Positions 8,234 to 17,529 of a stretch of 64,000 nucleotides of DNA are shown piece after piece. The position numbers and the translations under genes were made by a program. The notes under the pieces were generated by a model. It had not been told where the DNA came from. It searched no databases and was given only the letters and a program-made list of their open reading frames with translations. How positions within the stretch are numbered: position 1 is the stretch's first letter; the number at the start of each line of letters is the position of its first letter. The DNA is from BOG-931 sp963781725. Lineage in GTDB: Bacteria > Pseudomonadota > Alphaproteobacteria > Rhizobiales > Xanthobacteraceae. The DNA lies in NCBI GenBank assembly GCA_963781725.1, contig CAWAGV010000002.1, positions 2,356,001-2,420,000 of the forward strand. The letters run 5' to 3'.

Positions 8234-8470
8234 GTGGATACTAAACGCACGTTTGCTGTGGTGCTTGAGCCCGAGGAAGAGGGTGGGTTTACCGTGCGGG
8301 TCCCCACGTTTCCGGAGATCGTCACCTATGGCAAGGACGAGCGGGAAGCCCTGGCGATGGCTGAAGATGCGATTCGCCTCGTGCTGGCCGACTGCACCGC
8401 GCGTGGTGAACCAATTCCCAGTAATGGCCCGCCGCGTATCCGGGAAATCACCGTTACGCTTGCGGCATGA
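8234..8470 (+). CDS. hicB: HicB-family antitoxin
   Basis: The 78-residue protein has the partial RNase H-like fold of HicB: 'FAVVLEPEEEGGFTVRVPTFPEIVTYGKDEREALAMAEDAI' carries the EExGGFxVxxPxFP signature. It lacks an obvious C-terminal ribbon-helix-helix, so DNA binding would have to involve another surface or the HicA complex. It is expected to bind and block HicA. It starts with GTG after GAGG and its end overlaps hicA by 4 bp, which is typical of translational coupling. Here hicB precedes hicA, the less common order. Confidence 0.85.
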   Translation: MDTKRTFAVVLEPEEEGGFTVRVPTFPEIVTYGKDEREALAMAEDAIRLVLADCTARGEPIPSNGPPRIREITVTLAA

Positions 8471-8697
8471 ACGAACGGCTGCCGGTCGTCACAGCGCGTG
8501 ACGTTATCCGTGCACTCGGGCGGGCAGGTTTTGTGATTTCGAGAACATCGGGCAGCCATTGTCGGCTCATTCATGCCACTGATCCGGCGCGCAAGGTGAC
8601 GGTGCCGGTGCACAGCGGCGATCTTAAGCGTGGCACATTGCGCAATATCATTGCCCAGGCGGGACTGACCGTGGCCGAGTTTTCGGCGCTGCTTTAA
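8467..8697 (+). CDS. hicA: HicA-family mRNA interferase toxin
   Basis: The 76-residue protein shows the HicA double-stranded RNA-binding-like fold: 'ARDVIRALGRAGFVISRTSGSHCRLIH' with the catalytic histidine in GSH, and the C-terminal 'VPVHSGDLKRGTLRNIIAQAGLT'. HicA toxins cleave mRNA and stop growth until neutralised by HicB. The start overlaps the hicB stop (ATGA). All key residues are present, so the toxin is probably functional. Confidence 0.88.
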   Translation: MNERLPVVTARDVIRALGRAGFVISRTSGSHCRLIHATDPARKVTVPVHSGDLKRGTLRNIIAQAGLTVAEFSALL

Positions 8698-8735
8698 GAA
8701 GCATATTCGGCCATGACGCGGCAGAGGGACGCGCA

Positions 8736-9521
8736 ATGAACACCAATTCTCCCGTCCTCCTCGACGTCGACAGCCGCGGCGTGGCGCGCGTCGTGCTGAA
8801 CCGGCCGGAGCGCAACAACGCCTATGACGGCGATCTGATCAAGGCGCTGCTCGCGGGCTTCGACACGCTGGAGCAGACCGAAGGGCTGCGCGCCGTCGTC
8901 ATCAGCGGCAACGGCAGGCATTTCCAGGCCGGCGCCGACCTGACCTGGATCAACGTGGTGCGCGCGCAGTCGCACGAGGACAACGTGCGCGCTTCGCGCG
9001 ACACGGCGCTGGCGATCCAGCGGCTCAATCTCGCGCCGGTGCCGACGGTGGCGCTGGTGCAGGGCGCCTGCTTCGGCGGCGGCACCGGGCTCCTGGCGGC
9101 CTGTGACGTGGTGATCGCCGCCGACAGCGCGGTGTTTTCGATCGCCGAGGTGCGCTGGGGCCTCACCGCGGCGATCATCATTCCGCAGCTCAACGACGCG
9201 ATCGGCGTCCGTCAGGTGCGCCGCTATGCGCTGACCGGCGAGCGCTTCGACGCCGCGGAGGCGCGCCGCATGGGGCTGGTGCACGAGGTCGTGCCGGCCG
9301 ACCGGCTCGAGGCGGCCGGCGAGCGCATCGTCGCGCAGATCTTGCAGAATGGTCCCGACGCGATCCGCGACACCAAGGCGCTGGCGCTGGAATCCGCCTG
9401 GAGCCGCCTCGACGACCGGACGTTCGCCGATCTGGTCGAGCGCCATGCCTTGAAGCGCCAGTCCGGCGAAGCCGCCGAAGGCCTCGCCTCGTTCGCCGAA
9501 AAGCGTCCGGCGAAGTGGTAA
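8736..9521 (+). CDS. enoyl-CoA hydratase/isomerase family protein
   Basis: The 261-residue protein has the crotonase fold: 'VARVVLNRPERNNAYDGDLI' at the N-terminus, the first oxyanion-hole block 'GRHFQAGADLTWI', and the second block 'VQGACFGGGTGLLAACDVVIA'. The position of the second catalytic glutamate is in 'AEVRWGLTAA'. It would hydrate or isomerise an acyl-CoA intermediate in the cytoplasm. The GAGGGACGCGCA just upstream is the ribosome site. It stands alone after hicBA but fits the CoA-linked steps encoded elsewhere in the window. Confidence 0.88.
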   Translation: MNTNSPVLLDVDSRGVARVVLNRPERNNAYDGDLIKALLAGFDTLEQTEGLRAVVISGNGRHFQAGADLTWINVVRAQSHEDNVRASRDTALAIQRLNLAPVPTVALVQGACFGGGTGLLAACDVVIAADSAVFSIAEVRWGLTAAIIIPQLNDAIGVRQVRRYALTGERFDAAEARRMGLVHEVVPADRLEAAGERIVAQILQNGPDAIRDTKALALESAWSRLDDRTFADLVERHALKRQSGEAAEGLASFAEKRPAKW

Positions 9522-9610
9522 ATGCGCTTCGCGCCGCCACCCGGCGTTACGCATGAACCCGAACCGCCGGGCCGGCGACGAATGACCGGTTCATGCCGGG
9601 AGTCGGTGCG

Positions 9611-10054
9611 ATGCGCGCTGCGCTGTGGTCGAAGTGGCTTTTTGCCGCCGTGATCGGCGGCAGCCTTGTCTCCGCGGCGCTGGCGCAAAATTCCGAGCCG
9701 CCGCCATCCGATCCGCCGGCCGTTCCGGAGCATCCGCTTCCGGGAACGCCGGCGCCCGCCGCCGCGCCGTCCGCTGCCGCCTCCGACTTGCAGTCCTGTT
9801 TGCAGGAGACCGGCGACTACGTCACCCGCGGCAGCGCCGTGGTCTACGTCATCGGCCTCGCCAACACCTGCGCCAAGCGGCTGCGCTGCGAGATCTTCGC
9901 CAACATCTCCGGCGCCAAGGGCAATTCGATCGGCCATACCGTCATGGTGCTGGGGCCGGGATCGAGCGACAGCGCCGCGAAAAAATCCTACGAGATGCGG
10001 GTCAAAGCCGCCGGCGGCATCGCCCAGGTGTCGCGCGAATGCCGCGTGCTGTGA
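9611..10054 (+). CDS. secreted hypothetical protein
   Basis: The 147-residue protein has a signal peptide (MRAALWSKWLFAAVIGGSLVSAALAQ), a Pro/Ala-rich spacer of about 45 residues and a compact C-terminal domain with four cysteines (DLQSCLQE, LANTCAKRLRCE, VSRECRVL). That could be a small disulfide-bonded beta domain. I do not recognise the family. The start at 9611 follows GGGAGTCGGTGCG; the ATG at 9593 lacks a ribosome site. Confidence 0.55.
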   Translation: MRAALWSKWLFAAVIGGSLVSAALAQNSEPPPSDPPAVPEHPLPGTPAPAAAPSAAASDLQSCLQETGDYVTRGSAVVYVIGLANTCAKRLRCEIFANISGAKGNSIGHTVMVLGPGSSDSAAKKSYEMRVKAAGGIAQVSRECRVL

Positions 10055-10085
10055 AGGCGCGCTTCCGGTTGCCCGAATAGAAGCG

Positions 10086-10188
10086 CCGTCATGCCCGGCA
10101 TGACGGCCTGATTTTTCTCCGCTCATTCCCGCGAAAGCGGGAATCCAGGAATTTCGCGCTGGATCCCCGCTTTCGCGGGGACGAGCGG
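10086..10188. repeat. dispersed palindromic repeats, family C fragment and family B
   Basis: A 21-bp palindrome CCGTCATGCCCGGCATGACGG (10086-10106) is followed by element B (10120-10188), which starts CGCTCATTCCCGCG and ends CGCGGGGACGAGCGG with two internal hairpins. Element B recurs at 36758-36846. It separates two convergent genes and could act as a bidirectional transcription end. Confidence 0.8.
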
Positions 10189-10198
10189 TTTTAGCGAG

Positions 10199-10711
10199 CT
10201 ACTTTCGGCGCGCTCTTGTCGCACGCTTCTTGCTGCGCGTTTTGGCCGCTGACGTCTTTTTCGCAGATGTCCGGCTGCGCGCCGCGGCGGATTTGCTCTT
10301 GGGCTTTACCTTGCCCGCGGTCAGCGTCCAGCCCTTCCAGTTGATGTCGAAGATGATGCCGTTCGGGTCCTTGAACTTGCGCTCGAAATCGTCGTCGTCC
10401 GGATCGCCGAGATCGAAGAAGAACTTACCGCCGGCGGCCTCGATCTGCTTCTGCTGCGCTTCGAGGTCGTCGCACTGGAAGCCGAAGTGATGAATGCCGA
10501 CGAACTCGCCCGGCTTCTTCAGCCCGGAGCCGACCTCGCTCTTGTATTGCAGCAGCGCCAGGTTGATCTCGCCGTCGCTCATGTAGACGCGATACGCGGT
10601 CGGCCCTTCTGACTTCGGCGAGCGCTTGAGCCCGAACGCCTTCTCATAGAAATCCGCGGTGGCGTCGATGTCCTTCACCGACAGGGCGATGTGCCTGATG
10701 CGTGCCGGCAT
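10199..10711 (-). CDS. VOC/glyoxalase-family protein with basic C-terminal tail
   Basis: Residues 1-132 form a single glyoxalase-like module (methylmalonyl-CoA epimerase/glyoxalase type): 'RIRHIALSVKD' with the first metal His, 'FYEKAFGLK', 'GIHHFGFQCDD' with the second His, and 'KDPNGIIFDINW'. Residues 134-170 are a tail of Lys, Arg, Ala and Ser with 17 basic residues in 37, like histone-H1 or nucleoid-protein tails. Enzymatic VOC proteins do not need this, so the tail may attach the protein to nucleic acid or membrane. The start follows AAAGGAGCCACCCC. No partner gene is adjacent. Confidence 0.8.
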   Translation of the reverse strand: MPARIRHIALSVKDIDATADFYEKAFGLKRSPKSEGPTAYRVYMSDGEINLALLQYKSEVGSGLKKPGEFVGIHHFGFQCDDLEAQQKQIEAAGGKFFFDLGDPDDDDFERKFKDPNGIIFDINWKGWTLTAGKVKPKSKSAAARSRTSAKKTSAAKTRSKKRATRARRK

Positions 10712-10830
10712 GGGGTGGCTCCTTTATATTTTTAAAGCGGGATACTTAGCACGCTAGCGCCGCGGTGGCGAAGGCGCGCGTTCTATCGCAGCGACTTCCG
10801 GATCCGTAAGGCAACGTTAGAACGACGCAC

Positions 10831-11865
10831 CTAGGGATCACTTTTTAGTTTCTCTCGCCATACCCGGTACGAATCAAATCGTGCATCGCTGAGCGCTCGG
10901 ATATCTATCTCGTGGTAACGTTCCCGAATGACCGTCAGAAAGCGATGCAGATCGGCTCTTAGCTCATTTCGAGCAGTGTTCATCTCGTCCCAGTGTTTTT
11001 GGTGGTCGCCGTGCATCATATATGCAGGATCATCATAGCGCATAAAGATGTAAGCAGTGTTGCTTGAATTAGGATGGTATTCTTCCGAATGGGCTAAGCT
11101 TCGCGCCCATGAACTGTGAAGTGCGCGAACAGCCACGTCGAGTTCGTTGTCGTAAATATGAAAGTGTGCGCTTCGCACAATTTCATCAAATCTCAGCCAG
11201 CAATATTCTACGATGTCCAAAATTCGGTACGGGTAATCCTCTGAGTGTTCTTGTAATGAGGGAATATGTATTGCCGACAACGCGCGGCCAAGATTGTCTA
11301 GGTCTCGGCTGCGTTTGACGTGATCAACCGATTGGCCCCGCAACTCAAGGGGCCGTTTTGGGGCAGTTTTAATTATTGAGAGCAGAGCTTCCTTCAATAA
11401 TCCGGAAACTTTCTTTTGATCGTCTTTGTTGCTGTCTTCCGAAAGGCTGTACCGCGCAACACGGTGACGATCGAAGTCAAACGGAAGTTCGCTCAGCGCA
11501 CCAAAGCCCTCATTAAAAACTAGGATTATGCGATTCCAACCTAAATGAGCGACCGCGAAGCCAAGTTCGAACACGACGTTGGGATTGGGGCAACGTCGGT
11601 CGTTGCCTTCCTTACTAATGATGCTGACATCAGCTACGACAACGTCAGAGTTCTCGATTTTCTCCAGGATTGTGGCCGGAATATTAGGTGACCCGGGTCG
11701 ATCGCGCGTTGCCTCGTCAATTATTGCGCGGATGGAGTCGAGTGATTGCTCAACTGAATTTGCCGCAGTGCGTAAGGCATGTCGAAGTGCACTCTTGTTC
11801 GTAGAGTCCGGAAGGTCACTCTGCCACGAGTAAAAAATCTTGATCTCAGCAGGTGTGTCGGTCAT
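10831..11865 (-). CDS. TIR-like domain protein, candidate defence effector
   Basis: The 344-residue protein begins with a TIR/nucleotide-binding-like domain (about 6-165): first strand 'KIFYSWQSDLPD', central strand 'SDVVVADVSI', and 'NPNVVFELGFAVAHLGWNRIILVF', where Glu100 in VFELGF sits at the place of the catalytic glutamate of TIR NADases. The remaining 180 residues are mostly helical with many Tyr, His and Trp and match nothing I know. Base composition is clearly more AT-rich than the neighbours and codon use differs, a sign of transfer. Bacterial TIR-like proteins of this kind often act in anti-phage systems by degrading NAD or sensing nucleotides. No CD-NTase, SIR2 or helicase partner is next to it. 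Confidence 0.65.
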   Translation of the reverse strand: MTDTPAEIKIFYSWQSDLPDSTNKSALRHALRTAANSVEQSLDSIRAIIDEATRDRPGSPNIPATILEKIENSDVVVADVSIISKEGNDRRCPNPNVVFELGFAVAHLGWNRIILVFNEGFGALSELPFDFDRHRVARYSLSEDSNKDDQKKVSGLLKEALLSIIKTAPKRPLELRGQSVDHVKRSRDLDNLGRALSAIHIPSLQEHSEDYPYRILDIVEYCWLRFDEIVRSAHFHIYDNELDVAVRALHSSWARSLAHSEEYHPNSSNTAYIFMRYDDPAYMMHGDHQKHWDEMNTARNELRADLHRFLTVIRERYHEIDIRALSDARFDSYRVWREKLKSDP

Positions 11866-11925
11866 AGACTAGCCATAGGTTAGAGCGTGTTTTTAGTACC
11901 TTAGCAAACCGCAGCGAGGCTTTCT

Positions 11926-13596
<1,671 letters not shown>

Positions 13597-13625
13597 TCAC
13601 TTTTCCTGGCGTGCCAAAATTAGCC

Positions 13626-13713
13626 CGTCATGCCCGGCCTTGTGCCGGGCATCCATGCCTTTACTGTAGCAAAAGCAAGACGTGGATGGCCGGGACAAGC
13701 CCGACCATGACGG
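13626..13713. repeat. dispersed palindromic repeat, family C
   Basis: The element starts CCGTCATGCCCGGCC and ends GGGACAAGCCCGACCATGACGG, with GCATCCATGCC and GTGGATGGC as inner arms. A second copy lies at 25465-25553, and open reading frames running out of such copies give the familiar false N-termini of the 'MDGRDKPDHDG' kind. Confidence 0.8.
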
Positions 13714-13759
13714 CTTAAAAGCTTTGACTTTCCCGCACATGAGGAGAGGAGGGGGAGAC

Positions 13760-14713
13760 ATGAAACGCACATCTTTGCTACTGGCAGCCATCATCTCGTT
13801 CGGCGCAGCAAGCCAGGCATCGGCGGAAACGACGCTCATTACTCTCGGCACCGCCGGCGGTCCGCTGCCGCGCGGAGATCGCGCGCAGTCGTCGAATCTT
13901 CTGGTCGTCAACGATACGCTTTATCTGATCGACGCCGGCGATGGCGTGACCCGGCGCATCGTGCAAGCTGGCTACGATTTCCGTAAAGCCGGAAAGATCT
14001 TTATTACCCATGCGCACAGCGATCATGACAATGGGCTCGCCACGCTCTTGAATTCAGAGTGGGAGTATCAGCGCGCGACGCCGATCGACATCTATGGTGG
14101 TGGCGTCGAGGCGCTGGTGAAGGGTGCGATCGCCTATCTGCAGCCGAATGCCGACATCCGCTGGAGCGAAGGCAAGAAGCGGCCGATGGACAAGACTTTC
14201 GTCGGTCACGACGTGGCGCCGGGTGTCATCTACCAGGACGCCAACGTGAAAGTGACCGCGGTCGAGAACACGCACTTTCACTTTCAGCCGGGCGATCCGG
14301 CCTTCGGTAAATATCACGCGTATTCCTTCCGCTTCGAGACGCCGGACAAGGTGGTATTCTTCACCGGAGACACTGGGCCGTCCGATGCCGTCGTCGCATT
14401 GGCAAAAGGCGCCGATCTCTACGTCACCGAAGTCACGTCGCCGGAAGGCGTCGTCGCGATGTTCAAGAAAAACAACGGCTGGGACATAAAAACACCCGAC
14501 GAGCAGCAGGGCTTCCTGCGCCACATGCACGAGGAACACGTCACGCCGGAAGACGTCGGCAAGATGGCCACGGCAGCGGGCGTCAAAGCCGTGGTCATGA
14601 CCCATCTCGGGCCAAGCGTTGATCCCGACCACGAATACCCAGGCTATGTCGATGAAACCAAAAAGTTTTATTCCGGCCCGGTCACGCTGGCGAAGGACCT
14701 GATGAAGTTCTAA
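13760..14713 (+). CDS. secreted MBL-fold metallo-hydrolase
   Basis: The 317-residue protein has a signal peptide (MKRTSLLLAAIISFGAASQASA) and a metallo-beta-lactamase fold: 'GTAGGPLPRGDRAQSSNLLV', 'LIDAGDG', the metal motif 'THAHSDHDNG', and later metal positions 'ENTHFHF', 'FFTGDTGPSD' and 'MTHLGPS'. This arrangement resembles RNase Z/arylsulfatase-type MBL enzymes, exported to the periplasm. The start follows GAGGAGAGGAGGGGGAG. It is a paralogue of 17530-18486, sharing the GTAGGPLP opening and the C-terminal GKDLM end. Substrate unknown. Confidence 0.82.
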   Translation: MKRTSLLLAAIISFGAASQASAETTLITLGTAGGPLPRGDRAQSSNLLVVNDTLYLIDAGDGVTRRIVQAGYDFRKAGKIFITHAHSDHDNGLATLLNSEWEYQRATPIDIYGGGVEALVKGAIAYLQPNADIRWSEGKKRPMDKTFVGHDVAPGVIYQDANVKVTAVENTHFHFQPGDPAFGKYHAYSFRFETPDKVVFFTGDTGPSDAVVALAKGADLYVTEVTSPEGVVAMFKKNNGWDIKTPDEQQGFLRHMHEEHVTPEDVGKMATAAGVKAVVMTHLGPSVDPDHEYPGYVDETKKFYSGPVTLAKDLMKF

Positions 14714-14714
14714 T

Positions 14715-14895
14715 CACCTCTCCCCGCCGCGCGGGGAGAGGTCGACGAGCCACTAGCGCGTTCACGCGCGTCTGCGACGCGCTATGGCGAGGCGGGTGAG
14801 GGGGCGTTTCCGCGAGTCTGAGCATCGCAAATCTCGCTCAAACTCGCGGATATGCCCCCTCACCCTAACCCTCCCCCCGCGTGCGGGGAGAGGGG
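14715..14895. repeat. dispersed repeat, family D (long inverted arms)
   Basis: The segment opens CACCTCTCCCCGCCGCGCGGGGAGAGG and closes CCCCCCGCGTGCGGGGAGAGGGG, enclosing further arms (GTGAGGGGGCG with GCCCCCTCACCC; GCGAGTCTGAGC with GCTCAAACTCGC). It fills the 215-bp gap between the MBL gene and the hydrolase gene. No coding potential is evident. Confidence 0.75.
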
Positions 14896-14928
14896 ATCGG
14901 GCGCCGAACGAGGGAAACAAAACACGAG

Positions 14929-15819
14929 ATGCAGCAACCGGTGAACACGCGCGGCCCCCTGGTCTGGCGCGACATGGACCAGAAGGCGCTCGACGGCGCC
15001 TACGACCAGGACGTCTATGCGCCGAACCGGCCGCTGATCGTGACGCGCCGCATCGCCGCCGCCGAGCGGGCGCGCGCGATCCTCGGCCAGCCGGAGCGCG
15101 TCGCCTATGGGCCGAGCGAATACGAACGGCTCGATATCTTCCGCGCCAAGGCGCGCAACGCACCCATCAACGTATTCGTCCATGGCGGCGCGTGGCGGCG
15201 CAACAAGGGGCCGGATTATCACGCGCTGGCCGAGCCGTTGCTCCGCGCCGGCGCACATGCGGTGATCCTCGACTTCATCAATGTCGAACAGGCCAACGGC
15301 GACCTGATGCCGATGTACGAACAGGTGCGCCGCGCGCTGGCCTGGATCTGGCGCAACGCCGAAACATTCGGCGGTGACCGCGAGCGGCTTTACATCTCGG
15401 CGCACTCGTCGGGCTCGCATCTTGCCGCCTGCGTGCTGACCGACGGCTGGCGCGAGGAAGGCCTGCCGGAAAATTTCTGCAAGGGCGCGCTGCTGCTGTC
15501 CGGCATGTACGATCTCGAGCCGGTGCCGCTGTCGAAGCGTTCGTCTTATGTGAAGTTCACCGACGCCATGGTGGAGAAGCTGTCATCGCAGCGCCATCTT
15601 GAAGGCCTGCACACGCCGCTCATTCTCGCTTACGGCACCTGCGAGACGCCGGAGTTCCAGCGCCAGACCAAGGATTTCTTCGCCGCGGTGCAGGCGCGCG
15701 GCAAACCCGCCGCGCTGATCGTCGGCGAGGCCTATAATCATTTCGAATTGCTGGAGACGCTCGCCAATCCGTACGGCCTGGCCGGCCGCGCCATGCTGGA
15801 ACAAATGGGCCTTGTTTGA
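14929..15819 (+). CDS. alpha/beta hydrolase (kynurenine formamidase-like)
   Basis: The 296-residue protein has the alpha/beta-hydrolase oxyanion motif HGGAW, a nucleophile elbow AHSSGSH and a C-terminal catalytic His in 'YNHFELLETL'. The N-terminus 'LVWRDMDQKALDGAYDQDVYAPN' is characteristic of a subgroup related to arylformamidase. It probably hydrolyses a small ester or amide. The start ATG follows AGGGAAACAAAACACG. The paralogue at 22103-23008 is alike over the whole length, including YDQ.VYAPN and the 'YGTCETPEFQRQ' region. Confidence 0.82.
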   Translation: MQQPVNTRGPLVWRDMDQKALDGAYDQDVYAPNRPLIVTRRIAAAERARAILGQPERVAYGPSEYERLDIFRAKARNAPINVFVHGGAWRRNKGPDYHALAEPLLRAGAHAVILDFINVEQANGDLMPMYEQVRRALAWIWRNAETFGGDRERLYISAHSSGSHLAACVLTDGWREEGLPENFCKGALLLSGMYDLEPVPLSKRSSYVKFTDAMVEKLSSQRHLEGLHTPLILAYGTCETPEFQRQTKDFFAAVQARGKPAALIVGEAYNHFELLETLANPYGLAGRAMLEQMGLV

Positions 15820-15891
15820 AGCGTCCATCTGGCGCGGTGACTAGGCTGGCCCGGATGTGGTAATCCTTAAGTCAGGGCCGATGAGCCCGTA

Positions 15892-15942
15892 AGTGCCAAA
15901 ATTTTAGTGCCAAGATTTAGTATCAATATTTAGTACCAAGAC
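15892..15942. repeat. four imperfect 13-14-bp direct repeats upstream of DUF1326 gene
   Basis: AGTGCCAAAATTTT, AGTGCCAAGATTT, AGTATCAATATTT and AGTACCAAGAC follow one another without gaps (15892-15905, 15906-15918, 15919-15931, 15932-15942). The array ends 17 bp before the start codon at 15960, covering the expected promoter. Spacing of 13-14 bp is not a whole helix turn. It could be a multi-site operator or simple slippage in AT-rich DNA. Confidence 0.6.
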
Positions 15943-15959
15943 ACGTATCGGAGGGCGAC

Positions 15960-16595
15960 ATGACCGACGTGAAATGGACGATCAACGCGCGCGAATTCGT
16001 CAATTGCAACTGCGCTTACGGCTGTCCGTGCCAGTTCAATGCGCTGCCGACGCACGGCAACTGTCAGGCCGTTGCCGCCATGCAGATCGACAAGGGTCAT
16101 CACGGCGACACGCCGCTGGATGGCCTGAAGTTCGTCGGCATTTTCCGCTGGCCCGGCGCCATCCATGAAGGCAAGGGTGAGGCGGCCGTTATTATCGACG
16201 AGCGGGCGAGCGAAGCGCAACGCGGCGCGCTGCTGCGTATTCTCAGCGGTCAGGACACCGTGCCGGGCGCCACGATCTTTCAGGTGTTCTCGACCACGCT
16301 GGAAAAAGTGCACGAACCGATCTTTGCCGCGATCGATTTTGACGTGGATGTTGATGGCCGCAAGAGCCGGCTGGCCGTGCAAAATGTCGTTGAAGGCCGC
16401 GGCGAGCCGATCAAGAACCCGGTGACCGGCGCGGAGTCTCGTGCCCGCATCGATATGATGGGCGGTTTCGAATACACGCTTGCCGAAATGGGCCGCGGCT
16501 GGACCACGGTGTCGCGTCCGTTCCCGTTGAAGTTTGAAGATTCGTACGGGCAGTTTGCCCGCGTCAATCTCTGCCAGGACGGCATCGTCAAATAA
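15960..16595 (+). CDS. DUF1326 domain protein
   Basis: The 211-residue cytoplasmic protein starts with the diagnostic cysteine cluster 'NCNCAYGCPCQFN' near residue 15, as in DUF1326, and has no signal peptide. The cluster suggests metal binding. In many proteobacteria DUF1326 is next to a DUF2182 membrane protein, and the same pair is present here 14 bp downstream, so the two probably act together, perhaps in metal handling. The ribosome site CGGAGGGCGAC precedes the ATG. The biochemical role is not known. Confidence 0.85.
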   Translation: MTDVKWTINAREFVNCNCAYGCPCQFNALPTHGNCQAVAAMQIDKGHHGDTPLDGLKFVGIFRWPGAIHEGKGEAAVIIDERASEAQRGALLRILSGQDTVPGATIFQVFSTTLEKVHEPIFAAIDFDVDVDGRKSRLAVQNVVEGRGEPIKNPVTGAESRARIDMMGGFEYTLAEMGRGWTTVSRPFPLKFEDSYGQFARVNLCQDGIVK

Positions 16596-16609
16596 TCGGC
16601 CAAAGCCGC

Positions 16610-17428
16610 ATGGGTGACACGACGCTTGAAGCGGTGTTGCGCCGCGACCGTCTGATCGTCCTCGCCGCGCTGTCTGCGATCACGTTGCTCGCCTGGGCCG
16701 ATCTGGCCTGGCTCGCCAACGACATGGCGATGGGCGGCATGGACATGAACGGCTTCCGGATGATTCCGGCGGGCCGCGGCTGGATGATGCCGACCGACGC
16801 GCCGTGGAAGGCGTTCGAGTTCGGTTACGTCTTTCTGATGTGGGCGGTCATGATGATCGGGATGATGGCGCCGTCGGCGGCGCCGATGATCCTGCTCTAC
16901 GCCCGTGTCGGTCGGCAGGCCGTCGCGCAGGGCAAGCCGTTCGCCGCCAGCGCCTGGTTTGCCGCAGGTTACCTGCTGGCGTGGTCCGCGTTTTCGCTCG
17001 TTGCGACGGCGGCGCAATGGGGCCTGGATCGCGCCGCCTTGCTGACGCCGATGATGGAGAGCGCGAGCAACGTGCTCGGCGGCATTCTGCTGATTGCCGC
17101 CGGTGTTTATCAGTGGACACCGCTGAAAGATGCGTGCCTGTCGAGTTGCCAGTCGCCGCTGACATTCATCATGAGCCACGGCGGCTTTCGTGCCGCGCCG
17201 TCCGGTGCGCTCTCGCTCGGCTTCCGCCATGGCCGGTACTGCATCGGCTGCTGCTGGGCGCTGATGGTGCTGCTGTTTGTCGGCGGCGTGATGAACCTGC
17301 TGTGGATCGCGGCGCTCGCCATTCTTGTGCTGGCGGAGAAAGTCCTGCCGTTCGGGCGGCCCATTGCGCGTGTCGCCGGTATCGCCTTCATCGCCGCCGG
17401 AGTCTGGCTGATTGCGCGGTCTTTTTAA
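16610..17428 (+). CDS. DUF2182 membrane protein
   Basis: The 272-residue protein has about seven hydrophobic segments (for example residues 18-36, 75-95, 115-135, 145-163, 205-225, 228-245 and 255-270). Between the first two lies a Met/Gly-rich loop 'MAMGGMDMNGFRM' and the family block 'WAVMMIGMMAPSAAPMI'; 'GFRHGRYCIGCCWALM' contains three cysteines. DUF2182 proteins are predicted metal-binding integral membrane proteins. The Met- and Cys-rich motifs would suit copper or another soft metal, but that is inference. Confidence 0.85.
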   Translation: MGDTTLEAVLRRDRLIVLAALSAITLLAWADLAWLANDMAMGGMDMNGFRMIPAGRGWMMPTDAPWKAFEFGYVFLMWAVMMIGMMAPSAAPMILLYARVGRQAVAQGKPFAASAWFAAGYLLAWSAFSLVATAAQWGLDRAALLTPMMESASNVLGGILLIAAGVYQWTPLKDACLSSCQSPLTFIMSHGGFRAAPSGALSLGFRHGRYCIGCCWALMVLLFVGGVMNLLWIAALAILVLAEKVLPFGRPIARVAGIAFIAAGVWLIARSF

Positions 17429-17529
17429 GCGTCCGGTCGTTCGTACAATATGTTGTGCCGTTGCTTCCGCGTTCCGTGCTAGCGTTTCGGAAAGCGCCCG
17501 AAAGCGGCGCGATGCGGGGAGAAATGGCT

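Noticed and set aside
15892..15942. CRISPR-like repeats
   Set aside because: The units are 13-14 bp, imperfect and without spacers; no cas gene is present.
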